Below are positions 18,254 through 27,992 of a DNA stretch of 64,000 bases, piece after piece. Below the pieces are notes generated by a model. The model did not search any database. It had not been told where the DNA came from and saw only the letters and a program-made list of their open reading frames with translations. The position numbers were made by a program, and so were the translations under genes. Positions within the stretch are counted from its first letter, which is position 1; each line of letters begins with the position of its first letter. Source of the stretch: Polaribacter butkevichii (GTDB lineage: Bacteria > Bacteroidota > Bacteroidia > Flavobacteriales > Flavobacteriaceae). The stretch covers positions 1,068,501 to 1,132,500 of the forward strand of contig NZ_CP150661.1 in the NCBI RefSeq assembly GCF_038024105.1, read 5' to 3'.

Positions 18254-19417
18254 TTAACTTAAAGAATTAAAAATAGCAGTAAATTTTTTAAAATAATTTT
18301 CTTTGCTATACTCATTAATTTTTATTTTATTATTTAAACCTACTCTTTCTCTTTCTGCACTATTATTTATAAGATATTCTAATTTATTATATAATTCTAT
18401 TGAATTATTTGTAATTAACATTTCTTTATCCTTAAGTAATTTTTCACATCCAGAATGATTGGTAGAAACTACAGGTACCCCGTATAACATGTACTCTAAA
18501 ACTACATTTGGGGTTCCTTCTAAGGTAGAAACTAATACAGCAATATCTAACATATTTAATACTTTCTCTACCGGTACATCAGATAACAAACTAACTTTAG
18601 AGTTAACGTTTAAAGTTTTAATTTGATCTTTTAATAAATTAAAGTTGAATTCTGTTTCCAAGCCACTTTTTTTATCTCCCAAAAGCACCAAGTGTATGTT
18701 ATTATATTTAGTACTTAATTTATTAAATACTTCTAACAATAATTGATGTAACTTTTCTTTTCTATAATGAGATATCATTCCTATCACAAGATCTTTTTGA
18801 TCTATCTGAAATTCATTTTTTAAAGTAATTTTATTTAAAACCTGTTTATCTATAGAAATATATTGTGGTAAACAAAATAATTTAGAAGGCGGTACATTGT
18901 AATCATTTGTAATTAAATCTAAACCATTGTAAGCATTAGCAATAAACAAAGGTGTTTTGCGAATAGCATATTTTTCTAACAAATCTTTTGTAAAAAAATC
19001 TAAGCCTAATTGATGCCAAAATGTGTATTTGGCTCCTGTAAATTTATAAATTAACACCGCTAGTTTAGATGGTGGGTTTAAAAAAGGGACAAGCATATAA
19101 GGTTTTTTCTTTCTTACATGGTAAATCATTTTAATTAAATACCGTACTGTTTTTAAAATGTCTTTTAAATTTTTAATAGAAAATTGATTATCAATTTTTA
19201 GAATAAATTTTCCATAATAACTAACTTCATCAAGTTCAATTTCATTTAAAAAATTTTTAAATTCTGTAGACATTTCTCCAGAATGGGTAGCTATAAAAGA
19301 GACATTACAATTTAACTCTTGTTTTGCAAATTTAGCAAAACCAATTGCTTGTCTTTCTGCTCCTCCTAAAACAGGTGCTTTTATAATTAATACAATATTT
19401 TTGTTTCTTAAATCCAT
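18254..19417 (-). CDS. GT4-family glycosyltransferase
   Basis: A 387-residue transferase. IVLIIKAPVLGGAERQAIGFAKF at the start is the GT4 glycine-rich loop. DLVIGMISHYRKEKLHQLL begins the donor domain, and STLEGTPNVVLEYMLYGVPVVST carries the motif with two glutamates. It resembles poly-glycan GT4 enzymes acting at the inner membrane. The stop is followed at once by a perfect hairpin. The start lies 4 bases after the upstream GT2 gene. Confidence 0.88.
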   Translation of the reverse strand: MDLRNKNIVLIIKAPVLGGAERQAIGFAKFAKQELNCNVSFIATHSGEMSTEFKNFLNEIELDEVSYYGKFILKIDNQFSIKNLKDILKTVRYLIKMIYHVRKKKPYMLVPFLNPPSKLAVLIYKFTGAKYTFWHQLGLDFFTKDLLEKYAIRKTPLFIANAYNGLDLITNDYNVPPSKLFCLPQYISIDKQVLNKITLKNEFQIDQKDLVIGMISHYRKEKLHQLLLEVFNKLSTKYNNIHLVLLGDKKSGLETEFNFNLLKDQIKTLNVNSKVSLLSDVPVEKVLNMLDIAVLVSTLEGTPNVVLEYMLYGVPVVSTNHSGCEKLLKDKEMLITNNSIELYNKLEYLINNSAERERVGLNNKIKINEYSKENYFKKFTAIFNSLS

Positions 19418-19421
19418 TTAA

Positions 19422-20381
19422 CTACGTTATTTGAAGTAATTTTTTAAATTTAAATTCTCCTTTTTTTAAACACTTCATTAAATAATAATACGTTTTTATT
19501 TTGTATAAATTTTTATGATAAATGGTTTCTTTGTACTCTACGTTTATAAATTTTATAATTTCTGTAGCTTTATGATACTCTCTTTGTTTAATTAAATATC
19601 TAAATACTTTTAAAATTTGTATTAGAATAATTTTTGAAATTTCTTTATTTTTTAATGAAGAATCAAGTATTAAAATTCTTCTTTTTACTTCTAAAAAGGA
19701 AGCTATATGATACTGTCTTTTATTATTTTTTACTGTAATTGATTCATTATTTTCTCTTACATAAATTAAAACCTCATCTATAAAATCAATTGATTGCTCT
19801 TTATCTATTATTCTAGAATACAACTCTAGGTCTTGGTTTTGTTTAATGGTTTCATCAAATAGGTTATATTTTAATAGAAGAGATTTTCGCCACATAGGGC
19901 TAACCATAAGTATGGTTGTTTTTCCTGAAATATAATTTTCAAATAAATCTCCCGTCATTAACATATTAGACTTCCATCCTTTTTCGTCTATTTTATCATC
20001 AAAATTTTGACTTTTACAAATTACAAAATCATTCTTTTTATTTTTAATAAAACAGGTTACTTTTTTTTCTAAGTGTTCTCGGTGCATCAAATCATCACTA
20101 TCAAACCAATTTATATATTCTCCTTTTGATACTTTAAATCCGTAATTTCTACAGGCATTTGCTCCTTTAATGCTATCATTAGGTCTTTTATAATATTGAA
20201 AACGATTGTCTTTTTGCAAATACTCATCTAAAACAGCCAATGTGTTATCTGTAGAGCCATCATCTACCACAATACACTCCCAATTGGTATACGTTTGAGC
20301 TACAATAGAATCTAACGTTTCAGTAATTAAATGAGCTCGGTTATACGTTGGTATAATTATAGAAACCAATGGGTTATTCAT
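19422..20381 (-). CDS. GT2-family glycosyltransferase
   Basis: A 319-residue GT-A protein. MNNPLVSIIIPTYNRAHLI opens the nucleotide-binding fold, CIVVDDGSTDNT follows, and YINWFDSDDLMHREH is the DXD motif. The C-terminal 90 residues are basic and may contact membrane or partner enzymes. The first ten residues match those of the GT2 encoded at 21698-22675 apart from one position, which suggests duplication within the cluster. It overlaps the upstream gene by 8 bases. Confidence 0.88.
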   Translation of the reverse strand: MNNPLVSIIIPTYNRAHLITETLDSIVAQTYTNWECIVVDDGSTDNTLAVLDEYLQKDNRFQYYKRPNDSIKGANACRNYGFKVSKGEYINWFDSDDLMHREHLEKKVTCFIKNKKNDFVICKSQNFDDKIDEKGWKSNMLMTGDLFENYISGKTTILMVSPMWRKSLLLKYNLFDETIKQNQDLELYSRIIDKEQSIDFIDEVLIYVRENNESITVKNNKRQYHIASFLEVKRRILILDSSLKNKEISKIILIQILKVFRYLIKQREYHKATEIIKFINVEYKETIYHKNLYKIKTYYYLMKCLKKGEFKFKKLLQIT

Positions 20382-21627
20382 AGTAATATACTTTATCTAT
20401 TAAATCTTTTGTTAATTTAGTTGTTGTAAAATGATTATTAACATACCTCATTCCGTAATTTCCCATTATTTGCCTCACTTCTTCATTCTCTTTCAAATAA
20501 ATTATTTTATTTACAAAAGCATTTATATCTTTTTGCGGTAGTACATACCCTGTTTTACCATCTATCATACCATATTGCATACCACCAGCATCAGACACTA
20601 AAACAGGCAATGCCATAGCTTGCGCTTCTTGTATTACCAAACCTTGTGTTTCTGCTCTTTTAGTAACTTCATCTTCGATACCTGGTGATATAAAAAGATG
20701 ACTTTCTTTAAATATATTTTTTATTTTTTCTTGAGACAGCCCTCCATAAAATTTAATAAAATTCTCAAGGTTAAAATCTTTTGTTTTTTGTTGTAGCTCG
20801 TCCATTAATTCTCCTTCGCCAATAATATTCATTTTAAAAGAAATCTCTTTTTCTTTTAAAACCTTAGCAATATCAATCATTAAACAACTCCCTTTTAAGT
20901 TAATAAGCCTGCCACAATAAGAAATATTAATAGGCTCTTCGGTATTTCTTTTGTTCGCTTTTTTTACCTTAAACAACTTTAAATTAGGTCCCATTGGTAA
21001 TAATTCTATATTTTTTAACCGAGGGTTTACAGCCTTTAAAAGGTTTTTTAGATAAACCGTATTTACTGTAAAAACAGTTGCTTTTTTAAAGAGTAATTTA
21101 TATTTATTTCGATAAAATGTTTCTTTATTTGGAAACAAATCATAGCCATGAAATGTTACTACTATTTTAACTGATGATGGAATAATATTTAGGTCTTTTA
21201 ATTCCGAAAATTTAATTCCGTTATGTCCAAAATGAACATGAATAATATGAGGCATTTTATTAAAAACAAAATAAATACTTTTATAAAATAGGTTTAAATT
21301 ATAAGCTTCTTTTTTATGTTTTTTAATATTTAACGTATTAAATAATATCCTCCATTGTATTTTATAAAACTTAGAAATAAGTAACGTTAACGCATACAAT
21401 ATTCGCTTATATTTTTTTACAGGAATACGTATTGTATTATAATATGTTTTTTCTAATAAACGGTATTCTTTAATTACTTGATGTATTTTTACTTTTTTGT
21501 TTTCTGCAATAGAAAAAATACGGATATCATATCCCTCATCAATTAATCCAGTAATTTGATTAACAATAAAAGTTTCTGATAATGTAGGAAAACTGTCTAC
21601 TATAAAAAGTATTCTTGTTTTTTGCAT
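20374..21627 (-). CDS. GT4-family glycosyltransferase
   Basis: A 417-residue transferase related to colanic-acid-type enzymes (WcaL-like arrangement). It begins ILFIVDSFPTLSETFIVNQI, has HVHFGHNGIKF in the acceptor domain, then NISYCGRLINLKGSCLMIDI and FISPGIEDEVTKRAETQGLVIQEAQAMALPVLVS in the donor domain. The phrase covering TKRAETQGLVIQEA matches the WcaL/AmsK pattern, in which the insert precedes the glutamate motif. A 70-bp spacer separates it from the upstream GT2 gene. Confidence 0.88.
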   Translation of the reverse strand: MQKTRILFIVDSFPTLSETFIVNQITGLIDEGYDIRIFSIAENKKVKIHQVIKEYRLLEKTYYNTIRIPVKKYKRILYALTLLISKFYKIQWRILFNTLNIKKHKKEAYNLNLFYKSIYFVFNKMPHIIHVHFGHNGIKFSELKDLNIIPSSVKIVVTFHGYDLFPNKETFYRNKYKLLFKKATVFTVNTVYLKNLLKAVNPRLKNIELLPMGPNLKLFKVKKANKRNTEEPINISYCGRLINLKGSCLMIDIAKVLKEKEISFKMNIIGEGELMDELQQKTKDFNLENFIKFYGGLSQEKIKNIFKESHLFISPGIEDEVTKRAETQGLVIQEAQAMALPVLVSDAGGMQYGMIDGKTGYVLPQKDINAFVNKIIYLKENEEVRQIMGNYGMRYVNNHFTTTKLTKDLIDKVYYYE

Positions 21628-21697
21628 TAGTTAAAAAGTTTTACATTTTTTTGAATCATAGACTACTAAAATCGTAATTTACTGGCAATAAACGTTA

Positions 21698-22675
21698 TTA
21701 AAAACGACAAACCTTTCTTATTTTTACTAATATTTTTACAGAATTCTTATAAATAATTGTTCCGTAAAACAACCCAAACCATTCAATACAAATCCAATAT
21801 TTTTTCTTTTTACTTAAAAAACTATTTGCTTTTAATTTATCAAACTCTTTTGCTGCTTTTTTTGATAGTGATGGGTATTCCTTTTCTGCCCACATGTACA
21901 AATAATAATACATTCGTTTAGAGTAACTTAATAAATCTGTATTTTTATCCTTTTTTAATAACTCTGTTATTAATTGATAACTTTTAAAAGCAGACTCAAA
22001 TTTATTTAATGAGTTTAAACTACTTAAACTATCTGTAGGTAATACTCTGTAATAACCTAAAATTTCATCAATACAAATTACTTTTTTAGAATGATACAAA
22101 ATTCTAGAAAAATACTCTCCATCATCATTATTTGTAATATTTACATTCCATGCTCCTGCCTTTTCTATAAGACTTCTATGTACTAACCAACAAAAAACAG
22201 GCATAAACCAGTTGTCCATTCCAAAACTGGCCATTAATTCTTTGCCTGTCCTTGTTTTAGAATAATTATAATCTTTGAACCTAAAAACACCGTGCTTTGT
22301 GGTGTTTGTTGAAAATTGTGCCCAAGTACTATAAGATAATTCTGCTTTTTCTAGCAACATCTTTTTAATCTGAAATTCAATTTTGTTTTTATGTAAAATA
22401 TCGTCAGCATCTAAAAACTGAATGTAAACTCCTTTTGCTTTAGAAAGCCCAATATTACGAGCATTAGAGGCTCCTTTATTTTTTATTTTATAACATTGAA
22501 CTCCTTTTCTCTTAAAATTATCAAATAAAGTTTGCGTATTATCCGTAGAGCCATCATCAATTACAATAACTTCAATATTCGTATAACTCTGGTTAAGTGC
22601 ACTTGCTACCGTTTCTGGCAAAAAAACAAAAGAATTATAAGCAGGAATTATAATACTTACTAAAGGATTGTTCAT
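21698..22675 (-). CDS. GT2-family glycosyltransferase
   Basis: Motifs are MNNPLVSIIIPAYNSFVFL, EVIVIDDGSTDNTQ and YIQFLDADDILHKNK (DXD). NNDDGEYFSRILYHS supplies the later acidic ED-like motif. I chose the ATG at 22675, one base after the upstream stop, because the N-terminus then matches its paralogue at 19422-20381. An upstream ATG at 22699 would add eight residues and overlap the previous gene by 23 bases. The tail after residue 250 is basic and aromatic, perhaps membrane-associated. Confidence 0.86.
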   Translation of the reverse strand: MNNPLVSIIIPAYNSFVFLPETVASALNQSYTNIEVIVIDDGSTDNTQTLFDNFKRKGVQCYKIKNKGASNARNIGLSKAKGVYIQFLDADDILHKNKIEFQIKKMLLEKAELSYSTWAQFSTNTTKHGVFRFKDYNYSKTRTGKELMASFGMDNWFMPVFCWLVHRSLIEKAGAWNVNITNNDDGEYFSRILYHSKKVICIDEILGYYRVLPTDSLSSLNSLNKFESAFKSYQLITELLKKDKNTDLLSYSKRMYYYLYMWAEKEYPSLSKKAAKEFDKLKANSFLSKKKKYWICIEWFGLFYGTIIYKNSVKILVKIRKVCRF

Positions 22676-22676
22676 G

Positions 22677-23525
22677 CTAATTTCTTTTTTTAAAGACATC
22701 TTTTGCTTTTAATAGAAACATCAGTGTTTTTAGCCATTGTCTGTTTAACTTTTTTAAAAGAAAAGTATCCTCTAAGCGTGTAAAAATCAAAAAACTCTTT
22801 CGTTTCATTAACGATTCTAAATGATTTAACCTCTGATAGTCTTTGTAAATTGGTGTAGGTATTAATTCTTTTATTACTTTTTCGCGTTCTACTTTTCTTA
22901 AATTTAAATTACTATTACTTATTCCTGTCATATCAAAATATGAAATTGTAATATCAATATATTTTACACGAGAGGTATTTAACCCTAAAACTAATAAAAA
23001 GAATTTCCAATCTGAAACAATCTTTAGAGTTTCATCATAAAATCTATATTTATAAAACAAATCTCTTTTTATAAATGAAGAACCATGGTTTAACGTTCCT
23101 TGTATAAAAGTGTTTAGTGTAATTGGTATTCCATTTGGCCCTTTGTCTACTTTAACAGTACCATCAGTAAAAACTTTGGCTAAGTTACCATACAAAACAT
23201 CTGTATTAGTTAATTTACAAATTACACATTCTAAAACTTTTGTATTATACAAATAATCTCCACTATTTAAAAATAACAAATAATCTCCTGTAGCCTTTTC
23301 AATTCCTTTGTTCATGGCATTATAAACCCCTTTATCCGATTCACTTACCCAATAATCTATAGCTGCATTTTGACTTTTAATATAAGCAGTACTACCATCT
23401 GTAGACCCCCCATCAATTATAATGTATTCTAACTCTTGGTGTGTTTGATTTATAACACTTTCTACAGTACTTTTTAGTCCGTTAAGGTTATTGTAATTTA
23501 TTGTTATTATTGATATTTTAGTCAT
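22677..23525 (-). CDS. GT2-family glycosyltransferase (WcaE-like)
   Basis: A 282-residue transferase from the ATG at 23525; a TTG at 23540 would give 287. MTKISIITINYNNLNGL, YIIIDGGSTDGS and YLLFLNSGDYLY show the GT2 nucleotide and metal sites. The acidic NSGD replaces the usual DXD, as in many WcaE-type enzymes. SESDKGVYNAMNKGIEKATGD is the strongly conserved block of this subfamily. Confidence 0.88.
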   Translation of the reverse strand: MTKISIITINYNNLNGLKSTVESVINQTHQELEYIIIDGGSTDGSTAYIKSQNAAIDYWVSESDKGVYNAMNKGIEKATGDYLLFLNSGDYLYNTKVLECVICKLTNTDVLYGNLAKVFTDGTVKVDKGPNGIPITLNTFIQGTLNHGSSFIKRDLFYKYRFYDETLKIVSDWKFFLLVLGLNTSRVKYIDITISYFDMTGISNSNLNLRKVEREKVIKELIPTPIYKDYQRLNHLESLMKRKSFLIFTRLEDTFLLKKLNRQWLKTLMFLLKAKDVFKKRN

Positions 23526-23541
23526 TGTGTTTTTTATCAAA

Positions 23542-24426
23542 TTATAACATCCCTTTAATTGTCTTAATTTCGTGAGTAGAATACAATTTATATTTTTTGT
23601 AGTTCAACATTTTAATAAACTTAACTTTAGAAACCCCTTTTCTATAAAGTAAATTACAAATACGTAAAACTATTTTTTCTATAAATGAAATATTAAAATT
23701 TTGATTTCTTACCAATTCATATAATGTTGCATATTTTATACTATAAAGCTTATAGACTTCTAATAATTCTTCTTGTCTTTTTTTTCCTCCTACACCACTT
23801 TTGTGAGCATCATGAATACGATATATTGAAATCACTTTATCAATGGGATAAAAAGGGATGTTTTTTACTTTAGCCCTTAAAAACCATTCCCAATCAAATC
23901 CAAAATGAAAATTATCTGCTAAATTTCCATTTTTTAACCATACTTTTTTACTCCAAAAGGAAGATGGTTGAATTATAGTATCTGCTAACTCTAAAGGAAT
24001 CGAATTAAATGAAGCCTTAACATTACTACCTCTTGCTAATAAATTACCGTTTAAACTTTCTTTAAAATGAATACAATTTCCAAAATAAATCCCATCGCCT
24101 TTTTCTATATACTGTGCTGCAATATAATGTAAAACATTTGGCATTAATATATCGTCACTATTTAACCACATTAATATTTCTCCTGTAGCCTTTGTAAAAC
24201 CTTTATTAATTGCATCAGCCTGTCCATTATCTTTTTCCGATACCCAGAAAGAAATATCTTTTTGGTACTTTTTAATAATATCAACAGAATTATCTGTACT
24301 AGCGGCATCATATATTAAGTATTCTAAATTTAGATATCCTTGTCCTAAAACAGATAAAATAGTTTCTTCTAAATATTGACCTTGATTATAGGATGGTGTT
24401 ACTATTGATATTTTTGGGTAATTCAT
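23542..24426 (-). CDS. GT2-family glycosyltransferase
   Basis: A 294-residue enzyme of the same broad subfamily as its downstream neighbour. It has KISIVTPSYNQGQYLEETI, SEKDNGQADAINKGFTKATGE and LMWLNSDDILMPN (the NSDD metal motif). FDWEWFLRAKV around residue 180 supplies the acidic catalytic-region motif. It sits five bases after the GT4 gene upstream. Confidence 0.88.
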   Translation of the reverse strand: MNYPKISIVTPSYNQGQYLEETILSVLGQGYLNLEYLIYDAASTDNSVDIIKKYQKDISFWVSEKDNGQADAINKGFTKATGEILMWLNSDDILMPNVLHYIAAQYIEKGDGIYFGNCIHFKESLNGNLLARGSNVKASFNSIPLELADTIIQPSSFWSKKVWLKNGNLADNFHFGFDWEWFLRAKVKNIPFYPIDKVISIYRIHDAHKSGVGGKKRQEELLEVYKLYSIKYATLYELVRNQNFNISFIEKIVLRICNLLYRKGVSKVKFIKMLNYKKYKLYSTHEIKTIKGML

Positions 24427-24431
24427 TTTAA

Positions 24432-25583
24432 TTAAATTTTTGTTATAACTTCTAAAAAATTTTCACCAAACAAATTCAATTTTTCTTTATAATTAAATTC
24501 TGGTTTGTCTATTTTATTTTCTAAAAAAAGTTTCATTTTAACAATTAATTCGTCTTCACTTTTTGGACTAAAATAATACCCTTTATCCCCTAGTTGTTCT
24601 TTATGCACCTTTAATGAAGATACAATAAGGTTTTGATTCATCGCTTTGGCGTCTTCAACTACACTACTCCAACCTTCAAATAAAGAAGGTTGTATTACTG
24701 CTAAAGTATTCTTCATTAAACACAGTTGTTCTTTTCTATCAATAAAACCTAAAAATTTCACCTGTTTTTGTAACTTATTTTTTTCAACAAAATCTTTTAA
24801 TTCATTAAAATAATTTGGGTTTCTAGGATCTAATTCTTTACCTGAAAAAAGAATTTGAAAATTAAAATTGTAATCTTCTTTTATCTTTTTAAGAGCATTT
24901 AAAACAACTATATGATTTTTATGTTTCCAAAATTGATTTGGAGAAAAAAAGTATGGAATATCTTCTAGTTTAAATTTTTCTTTAAGTTGTTCTAAATTAA
25001 CACCTGAAAAATCAGGATGAAAAACAGAGAAATTAACCACATGTTTTTTTGTTTTTGCAAATGGATATAATTTTTCAAAATCTGTACAAGCATCTTTACT
25101 ACTAAATAAAACATGTTTATCACTAGATAACAATTCTTGTTGCGACTTCTTTCTAAAAGCCAAATACTCTTTCGAAAATAAGTGAGGTAAATGAACTTCT
25201 TGAAAATCTGGCACCCAATACAAATGCTTTTTTATGGTATTTGGTATCTGTACTTCACTAGCATGAAATAAAACATCAATTCCAAAATTTATTTTTTTAG
25301 TAGGAATTACGCTTCTTGGAAAAAAAATCCTTAAAATTTTATTTCTGCCTCTTTCGAAAAATGACAGCCGATTATCACTTAAATTTTTATAGGTTACAAA
25401 TGGATAATTTAATGTTTTTATAGAATCAAAAGAAGTTGTATTACTACTTAAAATAACCAGTTCTGGTTTCTTGTTGTCTGATAACAAATTAAGTGATTGA
25501 ATTAAATTTTGATAATAATATGTACCTCCAATCCAATTTTCATTATAAGAATAAATAATTCCTACTTTAATTCTTTGAGCCAT
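24432..25583 (-). CDS. GT4-family glycosyltransferase
   Basis: A 383-residue transferase. VGIIYSYNENWIGGTYYYQNLI opens the acceptor domain, FSPNQFWKHKNHIVVLNAL begins the donor domain, and AVIQPSLFEGWSSVVEDAKAMNQNLIVSS has the paired acidic residues of GT4 enzymes. WVPDFQEVHLPHLF in the middle is shared with mannosyltransferase-like members. The start overlaps the upstream epimerase gene by 22 bases. Confidence 0.87.
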   Translation of the reverse strand: MAQRIKVGIIYSYNENWIGGTYYYQNLIQSLNLLSDNKKPELVILSSNTTSFDSIKTLNYPFVTYKNLSDNRLSFFERGRNKILRIFFPRSVIPTKKINFGIDVLFHASEVQIPNTIKKHLYWVPDFQEVHLPHLFSKEYLAFRKKSQQELLSSDKHVLFSSKDACTDFEKLYPFAKTKKHVVNFSVFHPDFSGVNLEQLKEKFKLEDIPYFFSPNQFWKHKNHIVVLNALKKIKEDYNFNFQILFSGKELDPRNPNYFNELKDFVEKNKLQKQVKFLGFIDRKEQLCLMKNTLAVIQPSLFEGWSSVVEDAKAMNQNLIVSSLKVHKEQLGDKGYYFSPKSEDELIVKMKLFLENKIDKPEFNYKEKLNLFGENFLEVITKI

Positions 25584-26458
25584 GTTGTATATTTAGTAAT
25601 TCCTGAATTTAAATTAAATTTAGGTTTAAAACCGTATTCTTTTAAGAGTTGCATATCTGCAAGCCAATGATTAGGGTCACCAACTTTAATTTCATTATTA
25701 AAAATAATCTTTTTACCAGGCAAAAAAGAAGTTACAAAAACTTCTGCTGCTTCTTTAATTTTAGTTTCTATTTGATTTGCAACATTATAAATAGAACCTT
25801 TGAAAGAAGAGTTTAGGATAACTAAATTTAGTATTTGTAATAAATCATCAATATAGATAAAATCTCTTGTTTCTGTTCCTGTTCCAAAAAGTAAAACAAC
25901 TTCATTCTCTACAGATTTTTTATATAAATCCCAAAATAACTGTTTTTTTAATCTAGGTCCATAAGCAGAAAAAACACGTAAACTACAGGTTTTTAAACCA
26001 AAAAAATTATGGTATTCTGTTAGCAACAACTCGCTTTGTAATTTATGAAAACCATACGGAGACAAGGGTTTACAAATACTATTTTCATTAATAGGTAAAG
26101 ATTTTGGATTACCATATACCGCTGCACTAGAAAAATTAATAAACTTACAATCAATATTGTAATCTCTTATTGCCACTAAAATTTTCTGTACATTTACTAC
26201 ATTGAGTTCAAAATCTTTAGATGGATTTTCAAATGAAAAACCAACATGTGCAGAACCTGATGCATTAATACAAACATCAAACTTGTGTTCTTTAAACGGT
26301 TTAGAAAAATCTGAATTAAAACGTGCTATTTTGTATTGATTATGTGTCTCTGACGAAACCCTAACATCTGCTTTCCATACCTCATCTCCTTTAGATTCAA
26401 AAAAATCTACGCAATGACTTCCTATAAAACCGTTAGCTCCTATTATTAATATTTTCAT
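25562..26458 (-). CDS. NAD-dependent sugar epimerase/dehydratase (SDR family)
   Basis: A 298-residue extended short-chain dehydrogenase/reductase. ILIIGANGFIGSHCVDFF holds the GxxGxxG cofactor loop (residues 7-13), FSSAAVYGNP the Ser/Thr catalytic region, and YGFHKLQSE the YxxxK pair. It probably makes or interconverts an NDP-sugar donor for the neighbouring transferases (4-epimerase, reductase or dehydratase). Length and RVFSAYGPR fit the GalE/RfbB-like group but the exact reaction is undetermined. It overlaps the methyltransferase gene by 4 bases. Confidence 0.82.
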   Translation of the reverse strand: MKILIIGANGFIGSHCVDFFESKGDEVWKADVRVSSETHNQYKIARFNSDFSKPFKEHKFDVCINASGSAHVGFSFENPSKDFELNVVNVQKILVAIRDYNIDCKFINFSSAAVYGNPKSLPINENSICKPLSPYGFHKLQSELLLTEYHNFFGLKTCSLRVFSAYGPRLKKQLFWDLYKKSVENEVVLLFGTGTETRDFIYIDDLLQILNLVILNSSFKGSIYNVANQIETKIKEAAEVFVTSFLPGKKIIFNNEIKVGDPNHWLADMQLLKEYGFKPKFNLNSGITKYTTWLKELK

Positions 26459-27333
26459 TTTTTTACAGCAATATATGAATACATTCTACCAGGTATTCTA
26501 CTTTCATCATAAACATTTTCTTTGAAAAGACCTATTCTCCTGAAATACATTTTTTGGATAAAAGAAAATTTAGATAAAAACCCAATTTTTTTATCTAAAC
26601 TTAGTATAGCTTTCGATTGTTTAACTTTAAACATGTTTATAATATCTTCTTTAGAACTTGGAAAATAGTTAATAATAGAATCATAATATTTAAGTTCTTT
26701 AACGACTTCTAATCCTGCTTTTTCCATAGCATTTTTATACTCTTCTGGTTTAAAAGCATTTTCTCCTCCATAAAATTTATGCAAAGGATGTTTTTCTAAA
26801 AACCATTCTTTATCCTTTTTATTAAAAATCACATGATCTCTTATGGTCATAAAAAAACCATCTTTTTTTACCACACGGCTTGCTTCGGCCACAAACTTCT
26901 CTAAATCATAAGCATGATGCATACATTGTCTAGCATATACAATATCAAAACTTTCATCGGCAAAACCAATTTCTTCAGCAAAAACTTCATGAATTACAAG
27001 GTTGGTTATATTATAATGAGCTTTTAATTTTCTGATAGCTCCAGCTCCAATGGTATCACTCTCATCTGGCTCTACAGTAACTACATTAAATCCTTCTAAT
27101 GCTAATGCAATAGCACTAATTCCGTTTCCACTACCAATATCTAATATCTCTTTTGCATTGGGGTGATGTTTTTTTAATAACTGTAAGGTCTCTATAAACT
27201 CTTCACTTTTTCTAAAACGCTCTACATTTAAGGCTAAATTTTCTTCAAAATAAGCTTTTTTAACTAAATATTTATACTCTGGTTGAGTACGAATAAATTT
27301 TATGGTTTCCTCCCAAGTCATACTACCTTTCAT
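26455..27333 (-). CDS. SAM-dependent methyltransferase (class I)
   Basis: A 292-residue protein with the AdoMet-binding motif EILDIGSGNGISAIALA (around residues 57-73), the acidic end of strand 2 in VTVEPDESD, and FDIVYARQCMHHAYDLEKFV at the motif II-III region. It is most like UbiE/Methyltransf_11-type small-molecule enzymes. Being beside the Wzt gene, it may methylate a sugar, possibly the chain end recognised by the exporter; that is inference. An internal ATG at residue 5 is an alternative start. Confidence 0.82.
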   Translation of the reverse strand: MKGSMTWEETIKFIRTQPEYKYLVKKAYFEENLALNVERFRKSEEFIETLQLLKKHHPNAKEILDIGSGNGISAIALALEGFNVVTVEPDESDTIGAGAIRKLKAHYNITNLVIHEVFAEEIGFADESFDIVYARQCMHHAYDLEKFVAEASRVVKKDGFFMTIRDHVIFNKKDKEWFLEKHPLHKFYGGENAFKPEEYKNAMEKAGLEVVKELKYYDSIINYFPSSKEDIINMFKVKQSKAILSLDKKIGFLSKFSFIQKMYFRRIGLFKENVYDESRIPGRMYSYIAVKK

Positions 27334-27973
27334 TCTCTGGTATTTCTCTAATAATTTTTGCTGGATTTCCTGCTACAATAGTCCAATCAGGAACATCTTT
27401 TGTTACTACACTTCCAGCTCCAACTATTGCTCCTTCTCCAATTGTAACTCCTTTTAAAATAACAACACCAAAACTTATCCAAACATTATTCGAAATAGTA
27501 ATTGGTTTTGTTTTAATAAAGCCTTTATCCTGCCAATGTCCATTGATTAATAAATCCTTGTATCTTTTGGATCTTTCTAAATAATTAATTTCATGAGAAT
27601 TAGTATCCATAATATTGACATTATGAGATATTAAAACATCATTACCTATAATGATATTTTCTCCAGACCAAATTTTTGTATTATCACCAACATAACAATT
27701 ATCACCAATTGATATTCTACCTCCATATTTAAATATTAAAAGTTCTCCTCTAGTATGGGTATTATTACCTACTTTAATTTTTAATTTATCATTTTGATAA
27801 TTATTAACAATAGCATTCTCATAAAAAATAGATTTTTCACCAATAGTTATCTGCTCTAAACATTTCTTTATTTTAATTTTATTAAATTTTGAATTTAATA
27901 ACTCTATATCAATTAAACTTGTAATGTTTTTAATTCCAATTAATTTTAATAAAAACTTTCTAATTAATCTCAT
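27323..27973 (-). CDS. Hexapeptide-repeat acyltransferase
   Basis: A 216-residue left-handed beta-helix transferase. Repeats such as ISIGDNCYVGDNTKIWSGENIIIGNDVLI, and VWISFGVVILKGVTIGEGAIVGAGSVVT-type repeats near residues 160-195, show the [LIV]-G-x4 periodicity. VAGNPAKIIREI at the end is the signature of the WbbJ/NodL/CysE-like O-acetyltransferases. The insert with HEINYLERSK around residues 125-135 matches family members acting on sugars. It likely acetylates a glycan residue. Overlaps the methyltransferase start by 11 bases. Confidence 0.87.
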   Translation of the reverse strand: MRLIRKFLLKLIGIKNITSLIDIELLNSKFNKIKIKKCLEQITIGEKSIFYENAIVNNYQNDKLKIKVGNNTHTRGELLIFKYGGRISIGDNCYVGDNTKIWSGENIIIGNDVLISHNVNIMDTNSHEINYLERSKRYKDLLINGHWQDKGFIKTKPITISNNVWISFGVVILKGVTIGEGAIVGAGSVVTKDVPDWTIVAGNPAKIIREIPENER

Positions 27974-27992
27974 ATTTTTAATTACAAATAAT

